64,000 nt of DNA from Rubrobacter xylanophilus DSM 9941 (GCF_000014185.1 NC_008148.1:62001-126000); one strand, 5' to 3'. Shown: positions 8,158-17,716, counted from the first letter of the stretch. Numbers and translations: made by a program. Notes: generated by a model from the letters alone, not told the origin.

Positions 8158-9456
8158 CTAGCCCACCGTGCGGACGGCGGTCCGGAGCGCCTGCTCCGGG
8201 GAGGCCTCGCCGGAGACCACCTGGGTCACCGCCACCTGCAGCGCGGTGGAGATGTCCGTGTAGGACTCGGCCGACGGGCGGTTTCTGGCGAAGTTCTCCA
8301 GGTGCTCCCGGAAGGTGTCGGTGTACTCGTCGGTCTCGTAGGCGGGAACCTCGAAGACCGGCTCGCGCGGCGGCAGGTACCCCCCGACGTTGCACCACCG
8401 CGCCATCCCCTGGTTCCCCACGAAGACCGCCCGCAGAAAGTCCACCGCCGCCCGTCGCTTGTCCTCGTTCTCGGCGAAGACCCCCCAGGCCCAGCCGCCG
8501 GCGGTGGTGGCGTGCTCCTCGCCGCTGTGGGAGGGGATCGGCGCCACGCCCCACTGGCGGGTGAACCTCTCCTCGCCCATGATCTCCTTGAGCAGGCTCA
8601 CCTGCCAGTTGCCCCCCAGGAACATCGCGGTCTGGCCGGAGGCCGCGTCCCCGTTTATGTCGGTCTCCAGGGTGAACTCGGTCACGCGCCGCGGCGTGAT
8701 CCCGCGCTCCACGCACTCCCGGATGAACCCGAGCGCCTCGAGCATGGCCCGCCGGTTCTCGCCCTCCCCGAAGACGGGCTCTCCCCGGTCGTCCACCAGC
8801 TCCCCGCCGAGCGTCCAGAACTGCGGCAGCAGCGTGGTGATGGTCGTGGCCTCCCCGCGCCCGGCCGGGAAGAGAAAGGCGTCCTGCACCTCGCCGCTCA
8901 CCCGCTGGCCGGCGCTGAAGAGCTCGTCCCAGGAGGCCGGGGGGCTGTCGATGAGGTCCTTCCGGTAGTAGAGCACCCGCACGTCCGTGGTGAACTGCAG
9001 CCCCTTCACGCTGCCGCCGTCGGTCATCACCGCCCGGGCGAAGGGGAACCAGTCCTCCAGGGAGAGGTCGCCCAGGTAGTCGTCGAGAGGCCGGACGTAG
9101 TCGTAGAAGCGGGGGAGGATGTAGCCGTCGATCTGGGCGATGTCCGGCGCCCGGTCCTGGGAGGCCTGCTCCAGCAGCCGGGCCATCGCCGCCGTCACGT
9201 CCGCCGAGGTGACCAGCGGGTTTATGGTGTACTCCCCGTTTTGCTCCTCCCATTCGGAGATGGCCTGCTCCAGGTACTCCACCCGGGCCTGGTCGGTGTT
9301 CTGCTCCGTGGAGTAGGAGGGGATCGCCTGCCAGCCGATGGCGTTCTCCCCGCCGCCCCCGCCGCCGCAGCCGGCGGCCCCGAGCAGGGCCGCACCGGCC
9401 AGGGAAGCCCCACCGAGCCTCAGGAACTCCCGGCGGCTCAGCCTCGTCTGCATCAT
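8158..9456 (-). CDS. Sugar-binding lipoprotein of ABC transporter (family 1)
   Basis: 432 residues. The Tat motif SRREFLRLGG is followed by a lipobox, GAAGCGGG, and a Gly-rich linker. The mature protein has family 1 features such as LYYRKDLIDSPPASWDEL and an AMFLGGNWQVSLL hinge region. The start ATG at 9456 overlaps the mannosidase stop as ATGA, and GGAAGGAGGA precedes it; a second ATG at 9453 is also possible. Its placement next to a GH38 alpha-mannosidase suggests an alpha-mannoside ligand. That assignment is inference. Confidence 0.9.
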   Translation of the reverse strand: MMQTRLSRREFLRLGGASLAGAALLGAAGCGGGGGGENAIGWQAIPSYSTEQNTDQARVEYLEQAISEWEEQNGEYTINPLVTSADVTAAMARLLEQASQDRAPDIAQIDGYILPRFYDYVRPLDDYLGDLSLEDWFPFARAVMTDGGSVKGLQFTTDVRVLYYRKDLIDSPPASWDELFSAGQRVSGEVQDAFLFPAGRGEATTITTLLPQFWTLGGELVDDRGEPVFGEGENRRAMLEALGFIRECVERGITPRRVTEFTLETDINGDAASGQTAMFLGGNWQVSLLKEIMGEERFTRQWGVAPIPSHSGEEHATTAGGWAWGVFAENEDKRRAAVDFLRAVFVGNQGMARWCNVGGYLPPREPVFEVPAYETDEYTDTFREHLENFARNRPSAESYTDISTALQVAVTQVVSGEASPEQALRTAVRTVG

Positions 9457-12266
9457 CCGGTCCTCCTTCCTCTCGTCCGCTCCGGCGCGGTCCGCCTGAT
9501 CCTCTCGGCCCACCTTTCGGGCCTGTGCAGCTTGACGAGCACGGTCTCGATGCCGCAGGGCCTGAGGTTCACCCTCAGCCGGTGGCCCTTGGGGGCGAGC
9601 TCCTCCAGGATCTCCTCGTTCAGGTTGGTCCTGTAGGCGGCGGCGATGGGGATGCCGAAGTTGAGCACCGCCCGGCTCTCCTCCTCCGAGGCGTTGAAGA
9701 GGCGCAGGACGAGGCCGTCCCGGTCGGCGGCCTTCTTGAGCGTGCTCAGCACGGCGTCTTTCCCGTGCACCCGCAGGAAGGAGCCGGGGGCCCCGGCCGG
9801 CGAGCCCTCCCGGGGCCGCTCGCCCCGGTGGACGTCCCAGGCCTCCAGCGGCAGCCAGTACTCCTCGGCCTCCCGGAAGATGCCCGCCTCCCGGTGGCCG
9901 CCGGTGTACGGGACGACGGCGTACTCGAAGACGTGCCGCCCGGAGCACTGGGCCTCCGGGGTGGCGAGCCCCGGCCCGGCGTGGCCGGTGCGGGTGGAGA
10001 GGTCGTTGCGTGAGAGCCAGCCCACCCCGCGCAGGAGCGTCAGGCACACCTCCCCCTCCGGGGTCACCTCGTACTCCGGCAGCCCCTTGTTGAGGACCGC
10101 GAGCCCCCTTCCGGTCTCGGGGTCCTCGACGCAAACGAAGCGCCGCTGGGCGTAGGTGGCGGTGTCCTTCTCGCGCCAGCCGGCGCTGTCCGTCGGGCGC
10201 GTGGGGCGCCGGACGGTGCCGAAGGCGGTCTCGGCGACCGACTCCCGGGCCGGGAACCCCGCCGGGAAGACCACCCGCAGCCGGTGGTCCTTGGCCCGGT
10301 TGAAGAACTCGGTGGAGATCTCCAGGCGCCGCGCCCCCGGCAGCAGCCGGAGCCGGACGTTGAGCGGGCAGCGGACCGTCTGCAGGGAGCGGGCGCTCCG
10401 GCCCGGGGCGAGGCCCTTGGGCAGCAGCATGCTCCCCCGGAGCAGCAGGGTGTGCGGGTCGCCGGTGTCCTCCACCCGCCAGTCCTCCTCCGAGGAGAGC
10501 ACCCGCCGCTGCTCGCGCGGCGGGCAGAAGGTGTACTCGTCCCCGGCGTCGGCCTCGTCCACGAAGAGGTTGAGCCCCGCGTAGCGCTCCCCGGTGGTCT
10601 TGTCCAGGATGGTGAGCGTCATGTCGCCCTCGACGGTCACCTTGAGGCGCTCGTTCTCCAGGGCCACCTCCCAGGGCACCTCCCGCTCCTCGGAGGTCGG
10701 CTCCCGCTCGGGCGTCTCGACGAGCCGGTAGACCTTGTAGCCGAGCGGCGGGATCTTCTCGGCCAGAAACTCCACCGTGGCCCGGCGGACGGCCTTGCGG
10801 CGGTAGAGGGCGTCCTCTATGTGCAGCCGCCGCCCCCGTATGGAGAAGGGCACCTCCCTGCCGTCCGGGTCCAGGAGCGCGGCCCGCTCCACGTCGAACT
10901 CCTTCTGGCCGATCCAGTCGAAGATCCGGCGCTTCAGGGGCGCGTCCAGGTTGAGCGAGACCTCGACCTGCACGGTGCCCCCCCGCTCCCACGGGCTGGG
11001 GTTGAAGACGACGATGGGGATGGAGCCGGCGTCGGGCTCGGGGGCCACCCGGGAGGCTATGTAGTCCAGGGCCTCGTCCACCACCTTCTGCCCGACGCGC
11101 CGGACGGTGTCGTAGCGCCCGAGCATCTGCCGGTGGACGGCGTCGGCGGAGCAGCCGCCGATGGAGTCGTGGGCGTGGTTCTTGAGCAGCTCCTTCCAGG
11201 CGTAGCGCAGAAAGGGAGAGTAGTCCGGCCCCCCGAGGGCGTAGACCACGGCCGCCGCCCGCTCGGCCAGGCCCTCGAGCAGCTGCTGGGTACGCTCGTT
11301 CTCCTGCTTGAGGTACATCCGGGAGGAGTAGACCCCCTTGAGGATGGGCTGGTAGCGCGCCCAGCGCAGCTCTCCCCGGTAGGTCTTGAGGGGCGGGTTC
11401 TCCTCCAGCACCAGCCGCTCGAAGTCCGCCAGGCGCCCGTTGAAGAGCCGGTCCTCCATGGCCTGGTTGAGGGCGAAGACGTAGCGGGAGAAGTCCGGCT
11501 GTACGGTGACGTGGTCGCTGCCGTTCATGAACAGGATGGTCCTGTCGGCCGCCCGCGCGGCGAGCCGGTCCCTGAGCTCGTAGAGGCTGTCGTAGCTTAC
11601 GAAGTAGCTGCTGGGCTCGGCGAGGCGGTCGTGGCGGAAGGAGATCTTCTCGGGGTCCGGCCCGAGCACCGCGGCGTTGGAGTAGGTCTCGGAGAGGAAG
11701 TGGGCGAGCACCCTTGAGCCGTCGGGCGCCTCCCACCAGAACTCGCTGCGCAGCTCGTCCACGCTCTCGGCGAGCCCGCGCATGAAGTAGAAGGTGCCGA
11801 TCCCGAAGCCCCGCAGGATCTGGGGCAGCTGGCTTACGTGCCCGAAGGTGTCCGGCACGTAGCCCTGCTTCATCACGGGGCCGAACTGCCGGCCGATCCG
11901 GTCGCCGATCAGGAGGTTCCGCACCAGGGCCTCGCCGGAGACGAGGAACTCGTCGGGCTGGACGTACCACGGCCCGATGTCCAGCCGGCCCTCCTGCACG
12001 AGCCGCCGCAGCTCGTCCAGCTTCTCCGGCCTGACCTGCAGGTAGTCCTCGAGCAGCGAGACCTGCCCGTCGAGCAGAAAGGACCGGAAGGCCTCGTCCT
12101 TCTCAAGAACCTCGAGCAGCTCGTCCATGAAGCGGACCAGGTAGAACCGGAACTCCTCGAAGGTCGCATACCACTCCCTGTCCCAGTGGGAGTGCGGTAT
12201 GACTACTATGTTTAGTGGCTCCCGGCCCGCCTCGCTGCGCTCGGCGATCTCCCTCGCGGTGCTCAT
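9453..12266 (-). CDS. Alpha-mannosidase, glycoside hydrolase family 38
   Basis: 937 residues. The zinc/substrate motif HSHWDREW lies at residues 25-32 and the nucleophile segment YVPDTFGH at about 136-143 (Asp139). Mid and C-terminal domains are full length. No signal peptide is seen, so hydrolysis is cytoplasmic, after uptake. GH38 enzymes remove alpha-mannosyl residues; the bacterial MngB type acts on mannosylglycerate derivatives, a compatible solute known in Rubrobacter. The gene overlaps the truncated gene upstream and the binding-protein gene downstream by ATGA, forming one operon with the transporter. Confidence 0.93.
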   Translation of the reverse strand: MSTAREIAERSEAGREPLNIVVIPHSHWDREWYATFEEFRFYLVRFMDELLEVLEKDEAFRSFLLDGQVSLLEDYLQVRPEKLDELRRLVQEGRLDIGPWYVQPDEFLVSGEALVRNLLIGDRIGRQFGPVMKQGYVPDTFGHVSQLPQILRGFGIGTFYFMRGLAESVDELRSEFWWEAPDGSRVLAHFLSETYSNAAVLGPDPEKISFRHDRLAEPSSYFVSYDSLYELRDRLAARAADRTILFMNGSDHVTVQPDFSRYVFALNQAMEDRLFNGRLADFERLVLEENPPLKTYRGELRWARYQPILKGVYSSRMYLKQENERTQQLLEGLAERAAAVVYALGGPDYSPFLRYAWKELLKNHAHDSIGGCSADAVHRQMLGRYDTVRRVGQKVVDEALDYIASRVAPEPDAGSIPIVVFNPSPWERGGTVQVEVSLNLDAPLKRRIFDWIGQKEFDVERAALLDPDGREVPFSIRGRRLHIEDALYRRKAVRRATVEFLAEKIPPLGYKVYRLVETPEREPTSEEREVPWEVALENERLKVTVEGDMTLTILDKTTGERYAGLNLFVDEADAGDEYTFCPPREQRRVLSSEEDWRVEDTGDPHTLLLRGSMLLPKGLAPGRSARSLQTVRCPLNVRLRLLPGARRLEISTEFFNRAKDHRLRVVFPAGFPARESVAETAFGTVRRPTRPTDSAGWREKDTATYAQRRFVCVEDPETGRGLAVLNKGLPEYEVTPEGEVCLTLLRGVGWLSRNDLSTRTGHAGPGLATPEAQCSGRHVFEYAVVPYTGGHREAGIFREAEEYWLPLEAWDVHRGERPREGSPAGAPGSFLRVHGKDAVLSTLKKAADRDGLVLRLFNASEEESRAVLNFGIPIAAAYRTNLNEEILEELAPKGHRLRVNLRPCGIETVLVKLHRPERWAERIRRTAPERTRGRRTG

Positions 12267-12601
12267 CCTTCCATGCTTCGGGACGCTTCCCCTATCTCTC
12301 TTGCCTTGGGGCTTATCCTAGCATGGGAGGCGTTTCGCGACGGGACTTTGCGCCCCCAGTTGCTCGCGGCGACCGCCAGCCGCTCCCCGTCCCGCACGTA
12401 CAGCAGGGGTACGGTCCGCATCCTGCCGGAGCTCCTGCGGCGGGTGGTGAGCAGCAGGGTTTGTGGGCCGGCGCCGAGCGTCCTGCCCCCCAGCCGCCGG
12501 TAGAGCGCACGGTCCACCGGCGGGGCCACCCTGGAGGCCACGGCGGCGAAGAGGCGGCTGCCGCCGAGCCTCTCCAGGATCTCTTCTCTGCGCGAGGTCA
12601 T
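12263..12601 (-). pseudogene. Truncated F420/deazaflavin-dependent nitroreductase-like gene (DUF385)
   Basis: The first about 85 residues match the N-terminal half of the Ddn/DUF385 family: the pattern LLLTTRRRSSGRMRTVPLLY followed by ERLAVAASNWGRK. In intact members ASNWG is followed by a Pro-Ala-Trp-Tyr-x-x-Asn-Leu block and another about 60 residues; here the sequence turns into an unrelated 25-residue tail. No other frame restores the block, so the 3' half was lost by deletion. The stop overlaps the mannosidase ATG (ATGA), so the remnant may still be translated and couple the two genes. AAGGGAG precedes the ATG. Confidence 0.55.
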
Positions 12602-13248
12602 GACCCACTCCCTTCGCCGAGCCCGCGGCCATTGTACCTTGGCACGGCCCGCCTTCCGGCATAGGTTGTCCCTGCGCGGACGAGCGGGGGGAGCTTACTG
12701 GGGCTGTTGCAGGGCAGAGGTCTCCGGCCGGGCACGGGGGGCGGGCATCTACGCCTGGGACCCGCTGGTCGCCCGATCCATCCCGACTGATCGCTCATGG
12801 GGGCGCCGGCGGGGCGTTCGGGGCTCTCGTGTGCGCCGGAACCCTGCTACACCTCGCGGGCAACCCGCTCTGGAGCACGGCTCCCGGCCCTCTCTGCGGC
12901 GTGCTACGCCGCCTCGTGCCCGCGCAGGCCGTCCGCCCGGCACGAGGCGGTGTTGCAAGAAAGCTCGCTAGATGAATGCTGCTGCGAAACTCTTGCGGAC
13001 GTGGACGATTTCCGGCATGGAGAGTAGGCGAGAACGCTCTCCTGGAGATCGATGGGCGATCTTCGCTGCGGCGCGCTTCCTCGTCGCGGCCCTGATAGGA
13101 GCGTTCTCCGGGCTTTACCGGGCGGCTCTCTCCCAGAGGTCGGTTTGGCCGCGGCGCTGGGGTGCATAGCCGCCGCGTTCTGGGTCTCTTTGGGAGTAGG
13201 GGTACTCGCCACAGCGATCTGGCGGTAGTTCGCCGCAGGCCGCGAGGG
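12602..13248. other. Gene-poor region with decayed membrane-protein remnants
   Basis: No intact gene is convincing here. On the + strand, frames at about 13050-13110 (RWAIFAAARFLVAALIGAFSG) and, in another frame, at 13139-13228 (VGLAAALGCIAAAFWVSLGV, then a tail ending TAIWR and TAG) read as two membrane helices of one protein separated by a frameshift. A third hydrophobic scrap (FGALVCAGTLLHLAGN) lies near 12810-12860. This looks like a decayed transporter gene. Longer open frames here have unnatural composition. Confidence 0.35.
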
Positions 13249-14313
13249 CTAGGCGGAGCGCAGGAAGCCCTCCAGGCGCCGGTAGCACTCCTCGAGCAGC
13301 GGGAGCTCGGCGTGCTCGTCGTCCTGGTGGGCCTGTGCGGGCAGCCCGGGCCCGAAGTTCGCCGCGGCCACCCCGCGTTCGGCGAGGCGGGCCACGTCGG
13401 TCCACGCCTGCTTGGGCCTGACCTCGATGCCGGTGGCCAGAAAGCGCCGGAGCAGGGGGTTGCTCAGATCCACCGGCCCGCTCGGCGCGAAGTCCGCTAT
13501 CTCGAAGGACGCCTCCTCCCCGAGGAGCGCCTCGAAGGTGCTCCGGACGTGCTCGATGCCGCGCCCGGGCGCAAAGCGGTGGTTCACGTTGACCCAGAAG
13601 GAGGCGGGCACGACGTTCTTGGCGCTCCCCCCGCGGGCCACGGTGGGGGTGAGGACGTCGTAGAAGTCGAGCCCCTCCACCACGACCTTCTCCGGCTCCC
13701 GCGCGTGCAGCGCGGCCAGAAAGCGCCCGGCCTTGGAGATGGCGTTCTCCCCCTGCCAGGGGCGGGCTGCGTGGGCGGCCCTCCCCCGGAAGGTCACCTC
13801 CACCTGCGCCGTGCCCGCGCAACCCGCCTCCAGCGCCCCGGCGGTCGGCTCCAGCACGAGCGCGAGCCCGGCCTTAAGCACCCACGGCATCTCCTCGAAG
13901 ACCGCCTCCAGGCCGTTCTCCTCGTGAGGCCCCTCCTCCCGCTCGTAGAAGACGAAGGCCGGCTCGGCCCAGGAGCGCTCCCAGTCGAGCTCCTCGATGA
14001 GGGCGAGCATCACCGCGTCGCCGGCCTTCATGTCCGAGGCGCCCCGGCCGTAGAAGCGCTCCCCCTCCACCCGCACGGGGATGCCGCCCTCCGGCTCCGG
14101 CACGGTGTCCAGGTGGCCGGCGAACAGGATGAGGGGGCGCGAGGGGTCCGGGGCGGCCCGGCGGACGGCGAGGTTGTTGCCGGTGCGCTGCGCCTTCCAG
14201 CCGGGCAGCCGGCCCACGCGGGCCTCGAGGTCGTCGCACAGGCGCTGCTCGGCGCCGGTCACGCTGGGGCGCTCCAGAAACCAGAGGAGGTTCTCCGCGA
14301 GCCGCTCCCTCAC
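13249..14313 (-). CDS. dapE: Succinyl-diaminopimelate desuccinylase (M20 peptidase family)
   Basis: 354 residues. It hydrolyses N-succinyl-LL-diaminopimelate in lysine and cell-wall synthesis. Metal-site motifs of the M20 family are clear: FAGHLDTVPEPEGG, the GRGASDMKAGDAV segment, and FYEREEGPHEENG with the catalytic Glu pair; the dimerisation domain follows (TFRGRAAHAARP). The GTG start overlaps the dapD stop by 4 nt (GTGA). It is the last gene of dapC-dapD-dapE. Confidence 0.93.
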   Translation of the reverse strand: MRERLAENLLWFLERPSVTGAEQRLCDDLEARVGRLPGWKAQRTGNNLAVRRAAPDPSRPLILFAGHLDTVPEPEGGIPVRVEGERFYGRGASDMKAGDAVMLALIEELDWERSWAEPAFVFYEREEGPHEENGLEAVFEEMPWVLKAGLALVLEPTAGALEAGCAGTAQVEVTFRGRAAHAARPWQGENAISKAGRFLAALHAREPEKVVVEGLDFYDVLTPTVARGGSAKNVVPASFWVNVNHRFAPGRGIEHVRSTFEALLGEEASFEIADFAPSGPVDLSNPLLRRFLATGIEVRPKQAWTDVARLAERGVAAANFGPGLPAQAHQDDEHAELPLLEECYRRLEGFLRSA

Positions 14314-15119
14314 ACCGAGACCCCGAACTGCCGCAGCGCCTCGTTGAGCGAGGTCTTCCGGTCGGTCGAGGCGCGCCGCCTGCCGATGATGAGCGCGGCC
14401 TGCAGCTGGTAGGAGCCCGCGGGGAACTCCCTGGTGCGGGTCCCGGCGACGACCACCGAACGGGCGGGGACCCGCCCGCGGTAGACCTTCTCCTCCTCGC
14501 CGGTGACGTCGATGATGGGGGTGGAGGCGGTGAGCACCACGTTCGCCCCCAGGACCGCCTCCTCCTCGACCCGCACGCCCTCCACGACGACGGCCCGCGA
14601 CCCGATAAACGCCCCGTCCTCGATCACGACGGGCATGGCGCCGGGGGGCTCGAGCACCCCGCCGATGCCCACGCCCCCGGAGAGGTGGACGTTGCGGCCT
14701 ATCTGGGCGCCGGAGCCCACGGTGGCCCAGGTGTCGACCATCGTCCCGCTCCCAACGTAGGCCCCGATGTTGATGTAGCCGGGCATGAGGACCACCCCGG
14801 GCTCGGCGAAGGCCCCGTAGCGGATGGTGCCGGGGGGCACGACGCGCACGCCCGCCTCGGCGAGGTTCTTCTTGGTGGGGATCTTGTCGTGGAACTCGAG
14901 GGGGCCCGCCGTTATGGTCTTCATCTCGGCGAGGACGAAGTAGAGGTTTATGGCCTGCATGACCCAGGCGTTGGAGCGCCACCCGCCGTCCTTCTTCTCC
15001 GCGACCCTGAGCTCGCCGCGGTCCAGGGCCGCCACCGTCTCGAAGACGGCGGCGCGGTGCTCCTCGCTGCTTTTGAGCAGATCCCTGTTCTCGAAGGCCT
15101 CCTCTATGAGCTCTCGCAT
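14310..15119 (-). CDS. dapD: Tetrahydrodipicolinate N-succinyltransferase
   Basis: 269 residues. It transfers succinate from succinyl-CoA to tetrahydrodipicolinate, which commits DAP synthesis to the succinylase branch. The central part is a left-handed beta-helix of hexapeptide repeats (for example IGAYVGSGTMVDTWATVGSG and VIEDGAFIGSRAVVVEGVRV). ATG 15119 follows GAGGAGGAG. A 57-nt gap separates it from dapC upstream. Confidence 0.95.
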   Translation of the reverse strand: MRELIEEAFENRDLLKSSEEHRAAVFETVAALDRGELRVAEKKDGGWRSNAWVMQAINLYFVLAEMKTITAGPLEFHDKIPTKKNLAEAGVRVVPPGTIRYGAFAEPGVVLMPGYINIGAYVGSGTMVDTWATVGSGAQIGRNVHLSGGVGIGGVLEPPGAMPVVIEDGAFIGSRAVVVEGVRVEEEAVLGANVVLTASTPIIDVTGEEEKVYRGRVPARSVVVAGTRTREFPAGSYQLQAALIIGRRRASTDRKTSLNEALRQFGVSV

Positions 15120-15176
15120 GGCTGCAGGCTCCTCCTCGCGTTCTTTTCCGGGGGGCAGTTTAGCAGGAAGGGGAGG

Positions 15177-16337
15177 CTAGGCCGCCAGGGCCTCCCACCG
15201 CCGCACGGCCTCCTCGCACTCCTCGAGGGAGGGGACGAGCGCCACGCGGACGTACCCCTCGCCGCCGGGGCCGAAGGACCTCCCCGGGGCCACCACGATG
15301 CCCTCCTCCAGCAGCCGGAGGGCGTAGGCCTCGTCGTCGCCGCCCGGGACGGCCACCCAGAGGTAGAAGGTGGCGTCGGTGGGCAGGAAGTCCAGCCCCG
15401 CACGCCGGAAGAACTCCACGAAGAGCCCCCGCTTTCTGGCGAAGGTGCGGCGGCGCTCCTCGACGTGCTCGTCGTCGGACCAGGCGGCGGCGGCCGCCGC
15501 CTGGACAAAGGAGGGGGAGGCCACCCCCACCGAGGGGCGCAGCTTCCCGAGGGCGGAGATGAGCTCGGCGTCCCCGGCCATCATGGCCGAGCGGTAGCCG
15601 GTCATGCCGCTGCGCTTGGAGAGGGAACAGAAGGCGAGGGTGCGCTCCCGGCTCACCTCCAGCACCGAGGGCGGCGGGTCGCCGGAGTAGATCTCGTTGT
15701 AGCACTCGTCGGAGAAGAGCAGGATGTCGTGCTCCCGACAGAAGGCGGCCGCCTCCTCGAGGTAGGAGCGCGGCGCCCGGGCCCCGGTGGGGTTGTGGGG
15801 GTAGTTGAGCCACAGGATGCGGGTCCTCTGCGGGTCCACGGCCTCGAGGGGGAGCAGAAAGCCGTCCTCGCGAACGAGCCGCACGGGGAGCGCCTCCCCC
15901 CCGGCGAACAGCGCCCCCCGCTCGTAGACGGGGTAGCCGGGGGTGCCGTAGGCTACCCCGCGCCGCTCGTGGGTGTGGTGCAGGAAGGGCAGGTGGGCGT
16001 GGAAGATGGCCTCTTTGGAGCCGGAGGCCGGGAGCACCTCGGCGTCGGGGTCCAGCTCCACCCCGTGCCGCCGCTCCATCCAGCCGCAGAAGGCCTCGCG
16101 CAGGGCGCGCGTTCCGGAGGCGCTGGGGTACTGGCTCACCTCGGGGACCGCCTCGAGGAGGGCCCGCCGGATCCTGGGGTCCGTGGGCTCCCGCGGGTCG
16201 CCCGCGCCGAAGTCGAAGAGCCGGACGCCCTGCTCTTTCAGCCGCTCGCGCCGCTCGTCGAGGCGCAGGAGCGGGTACTCTCCCTGCCGCTCGAGGACCG
16301 GGTTGAGCCGGAGAGGGGTCGCGTCGGCTTTTCTCAC
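15177..16337 (-). CDS. dapC: Succinyldiaminopimelate aminotransferase (class I/II PLP enzyme)
   Basis: 386 residues from GTG 16337. The PLP lysine lies in SLSKRSGMTGYRSAM, a pattern shared by DapC-type enzymes; WLNYPHNPTGARAP and FSDECYNEIYSG are further fold I landmarks. Its position directly before dapD and dapE supports N-succinyl-2-amino-6-oxopimelate as substrate. The start is uncertain: ATG 16394 would add 19 atypical residues (MVYFWPAAEENR) and neither start has a strong ribosome-binding site. Confidence 0.88.
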   Translation of the reverse strand: MRKADATPLRLNPVLERQGEYPLLRLDERRERLKEQGVRLFDFGAGDPREPTDPRIRRALLEAVPEVSQYPSASGTRALREAFCGWMERRHGVELDPDAEVLPASGSKEAIFHAHLPFLHHTHERRGVAYGTPGYPVYERGALFAGGEALPVRLVREDGFLLPLEAVDPQRTRILWLNYPHNPTGARAPRSYLEEAAAFCREHDILLFSDECYNEIYSGDPPPSVLEVSRERTLAFCSLSKRSGMTGYRSAMMAGDAELISALGKLRPSVGVASPSFVQAAAAAAWSDDEHVEERRRTFARKRGLFVEFFRRAGLDFLPTDATFYLWVAVPGGDDEAYALRLLEEGIVVAPGRSFGPGGEGYVRVALVPSLEECEEAVRRWEALAA

Positions 16338-16453
16338 AGGGTATAGTCCCCCTAGGGGTCGGTTCTCTTCCGCTGCCGGCCAGAAATATACCATGGAGGT
16401 GGGCCGCCCCGGAGACGGGCGGTAGCGACAGGGGGAAAAGGAGGTAGAGGCTC

Positions 16454-17704
16454 TTGGACGAGTTCCACTACAGGGGGGGCGTCCTGCACTGCGAGGACGT
16501 CCCGCTGCACGAGATAGCCCGCGGCGCCGGCACGCCGGCCTACGTCTACAGCTACGCGGCCCTGGAGCGGGCCTACCGGGAGGTGGAGGAGGCTTTCTCC
16601 GGGCTCGACCACCTGGTCTGCTTCGCGGTGAAGGCTAACGGCAACCTGGCGGTGCTGCGGGCCCTGGCCTCGCTCGGCGCCGGGGCGGACATCGTCTCCG
16701 GGGGGGAGCTCTACCGGGCCATGCGGGCCGGGTTCGACCCGAAGAAGGTGGTCTTCGCCGGGGTGGGCAAGACGGAGCAGGAGCTGAAGGCCGGGCTCGG
16801 GGAGCGCATCCTGATGTTCAACGTGGAGTCGGCCGGGGAGCTGGAGCACCTGGAGCGGCTGGCGCACCTGCACGGCAAGCGGGCCCGGGTCGCCCTGCGG
16901 ATAAACCCCGGCGTCGACCCCGGCACCCACGAGCACATCTCCACGGGCAACGTGGAGAGCAAGTTCGGCATCCCCGCCGACGAGGCGCTCTCGCTCGCCG
17001 AGCGGGCGAAGGGCTTCAGGTGCGTGGACCTGATCGGGGTCCACCAGCATATCGGGTCGCAGATCGTGAAGGTCGCCCCCTACGTGGAGTCGGTGGAGAG
17101 GAGCGCGGCGCTGGTGGACGAGCTGCGCAGCCGCGGCTTCGATATCCGCTACCTGAACATCGGCGGGGGGCTCGGGATCCGCTACCGGGACGAGGAGACC
17201 CCCTCCCCGGCCGAGCTGGTCGAGGCCATCCGGCCGACCCTCGCCGCCTCGGGGGCGAAGATCCTGTGCGAGATGGGCCGCTACATCGCCGGGCCCGCAG
17301 GGGCCCTGCTCACCGGCGTCCTGTACCGCAAGCGGAGCGGCGAGAGGAGCTTCATCGTCGCCGACGCCGGGATGAACGACCTGATCCGCCCGAGCCTCTA
17401 CGGCGCCTACCACGAAGTCCTCCCGCTGGACGAGGGCGCCGACCAGACCCGCGCAGACCTGGTCGGTCCGGTCTGCGAGAGCGGGGACTTCCTCGCCCGC
17501 GACCGCGACCTGCCCGACGCCCGCGAGGGCGACGTGCTGGCGGTCATGAACGCCGGAGCCTACGGCTTCTCGATGGCCTCCAACTACAACTCCCGCCCCC
17601 GCCCCGCAGAGGTGCTCGTCCGCGAAGACCGCTGGGCCGTCGTCCGCGAGCGGGAGCACTACCCCGACCTGATCCGGGGCGAGCTCGTCCCAGCCTTCCT
17701 CTAG
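16454..17704 (+). CDS. lysA: Diaminopimelate decarboxylase
   Basis: 416 residues. It makes L-lysine from meso-DAP, the last step of the pathway. The PLP lysine lies in CFAVKANGN, the phosphate loop in YLNIGGGLGIRY, and the catalytic Cys in GPVCESGDFLA. The TTG start at 16454 is preceded by AGGAGGT at a spacing of about 8 nt. It is divergent from dapC; TATACC at 16387-16392 is a likely -10 box for it in the shared 116-nt region. Confidence 0.95.
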   Translation: MDEFHYRGGVLHCEDVPLHEIARGAGTPAYVYSYAALERAYREVEEAFSGLDHLVCFAVKANGNLAVLRALASLGAGADIVSGGELYRAMRAGFDPKKVVFAGVGKTEQELKAGLGERILMFNVESAGELEHLERLAHLHGKRARVALRINPGVDPGTHEHISTGNVESKFGIPADEALSLAERAKGFRCVDLIGVHQHIGSQIVKVAPYVESVERSAALVDELRSRGFDIRYLNIGGGLGIRYRDEETPSPAELVEAIRPTLAASGAKILCEMGRYIAGPAGALLTGVLYRKRSGERSFIVADAGMNDLIRPSLYGAYHEVLPLDEGADQTRADLVGPVCESGDFLARDRDLPDAREGDVLAVMNAGAYGFSMASNYNSRPRPAEVLVREDRWAVVREREHYPDLIRGELVPAFL

Positions 17705-17716
17705 CCGATCTCCAAA

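Noticed and set aside
6373-9456. Sugar transporter operon as incomplete because no ATPase gene is present
   Set aside because: CUT1 transporters in actinobacteria commonly share one ATPase encoded elsewhere, so absence here is ordinary.
12600-12971. Possible gene on the + strand in the 12.6-13.0 kb gap
   Set aside because: Composition is unnatural, no ribosome-binding site, no motif, and better-looking fragments lie in other frames.
13020-13170. Small gene 12972-13169
   Set aside because: Start lacks a ribosome-binding site and the helix continues in another frame, so it is more likely a remnant.
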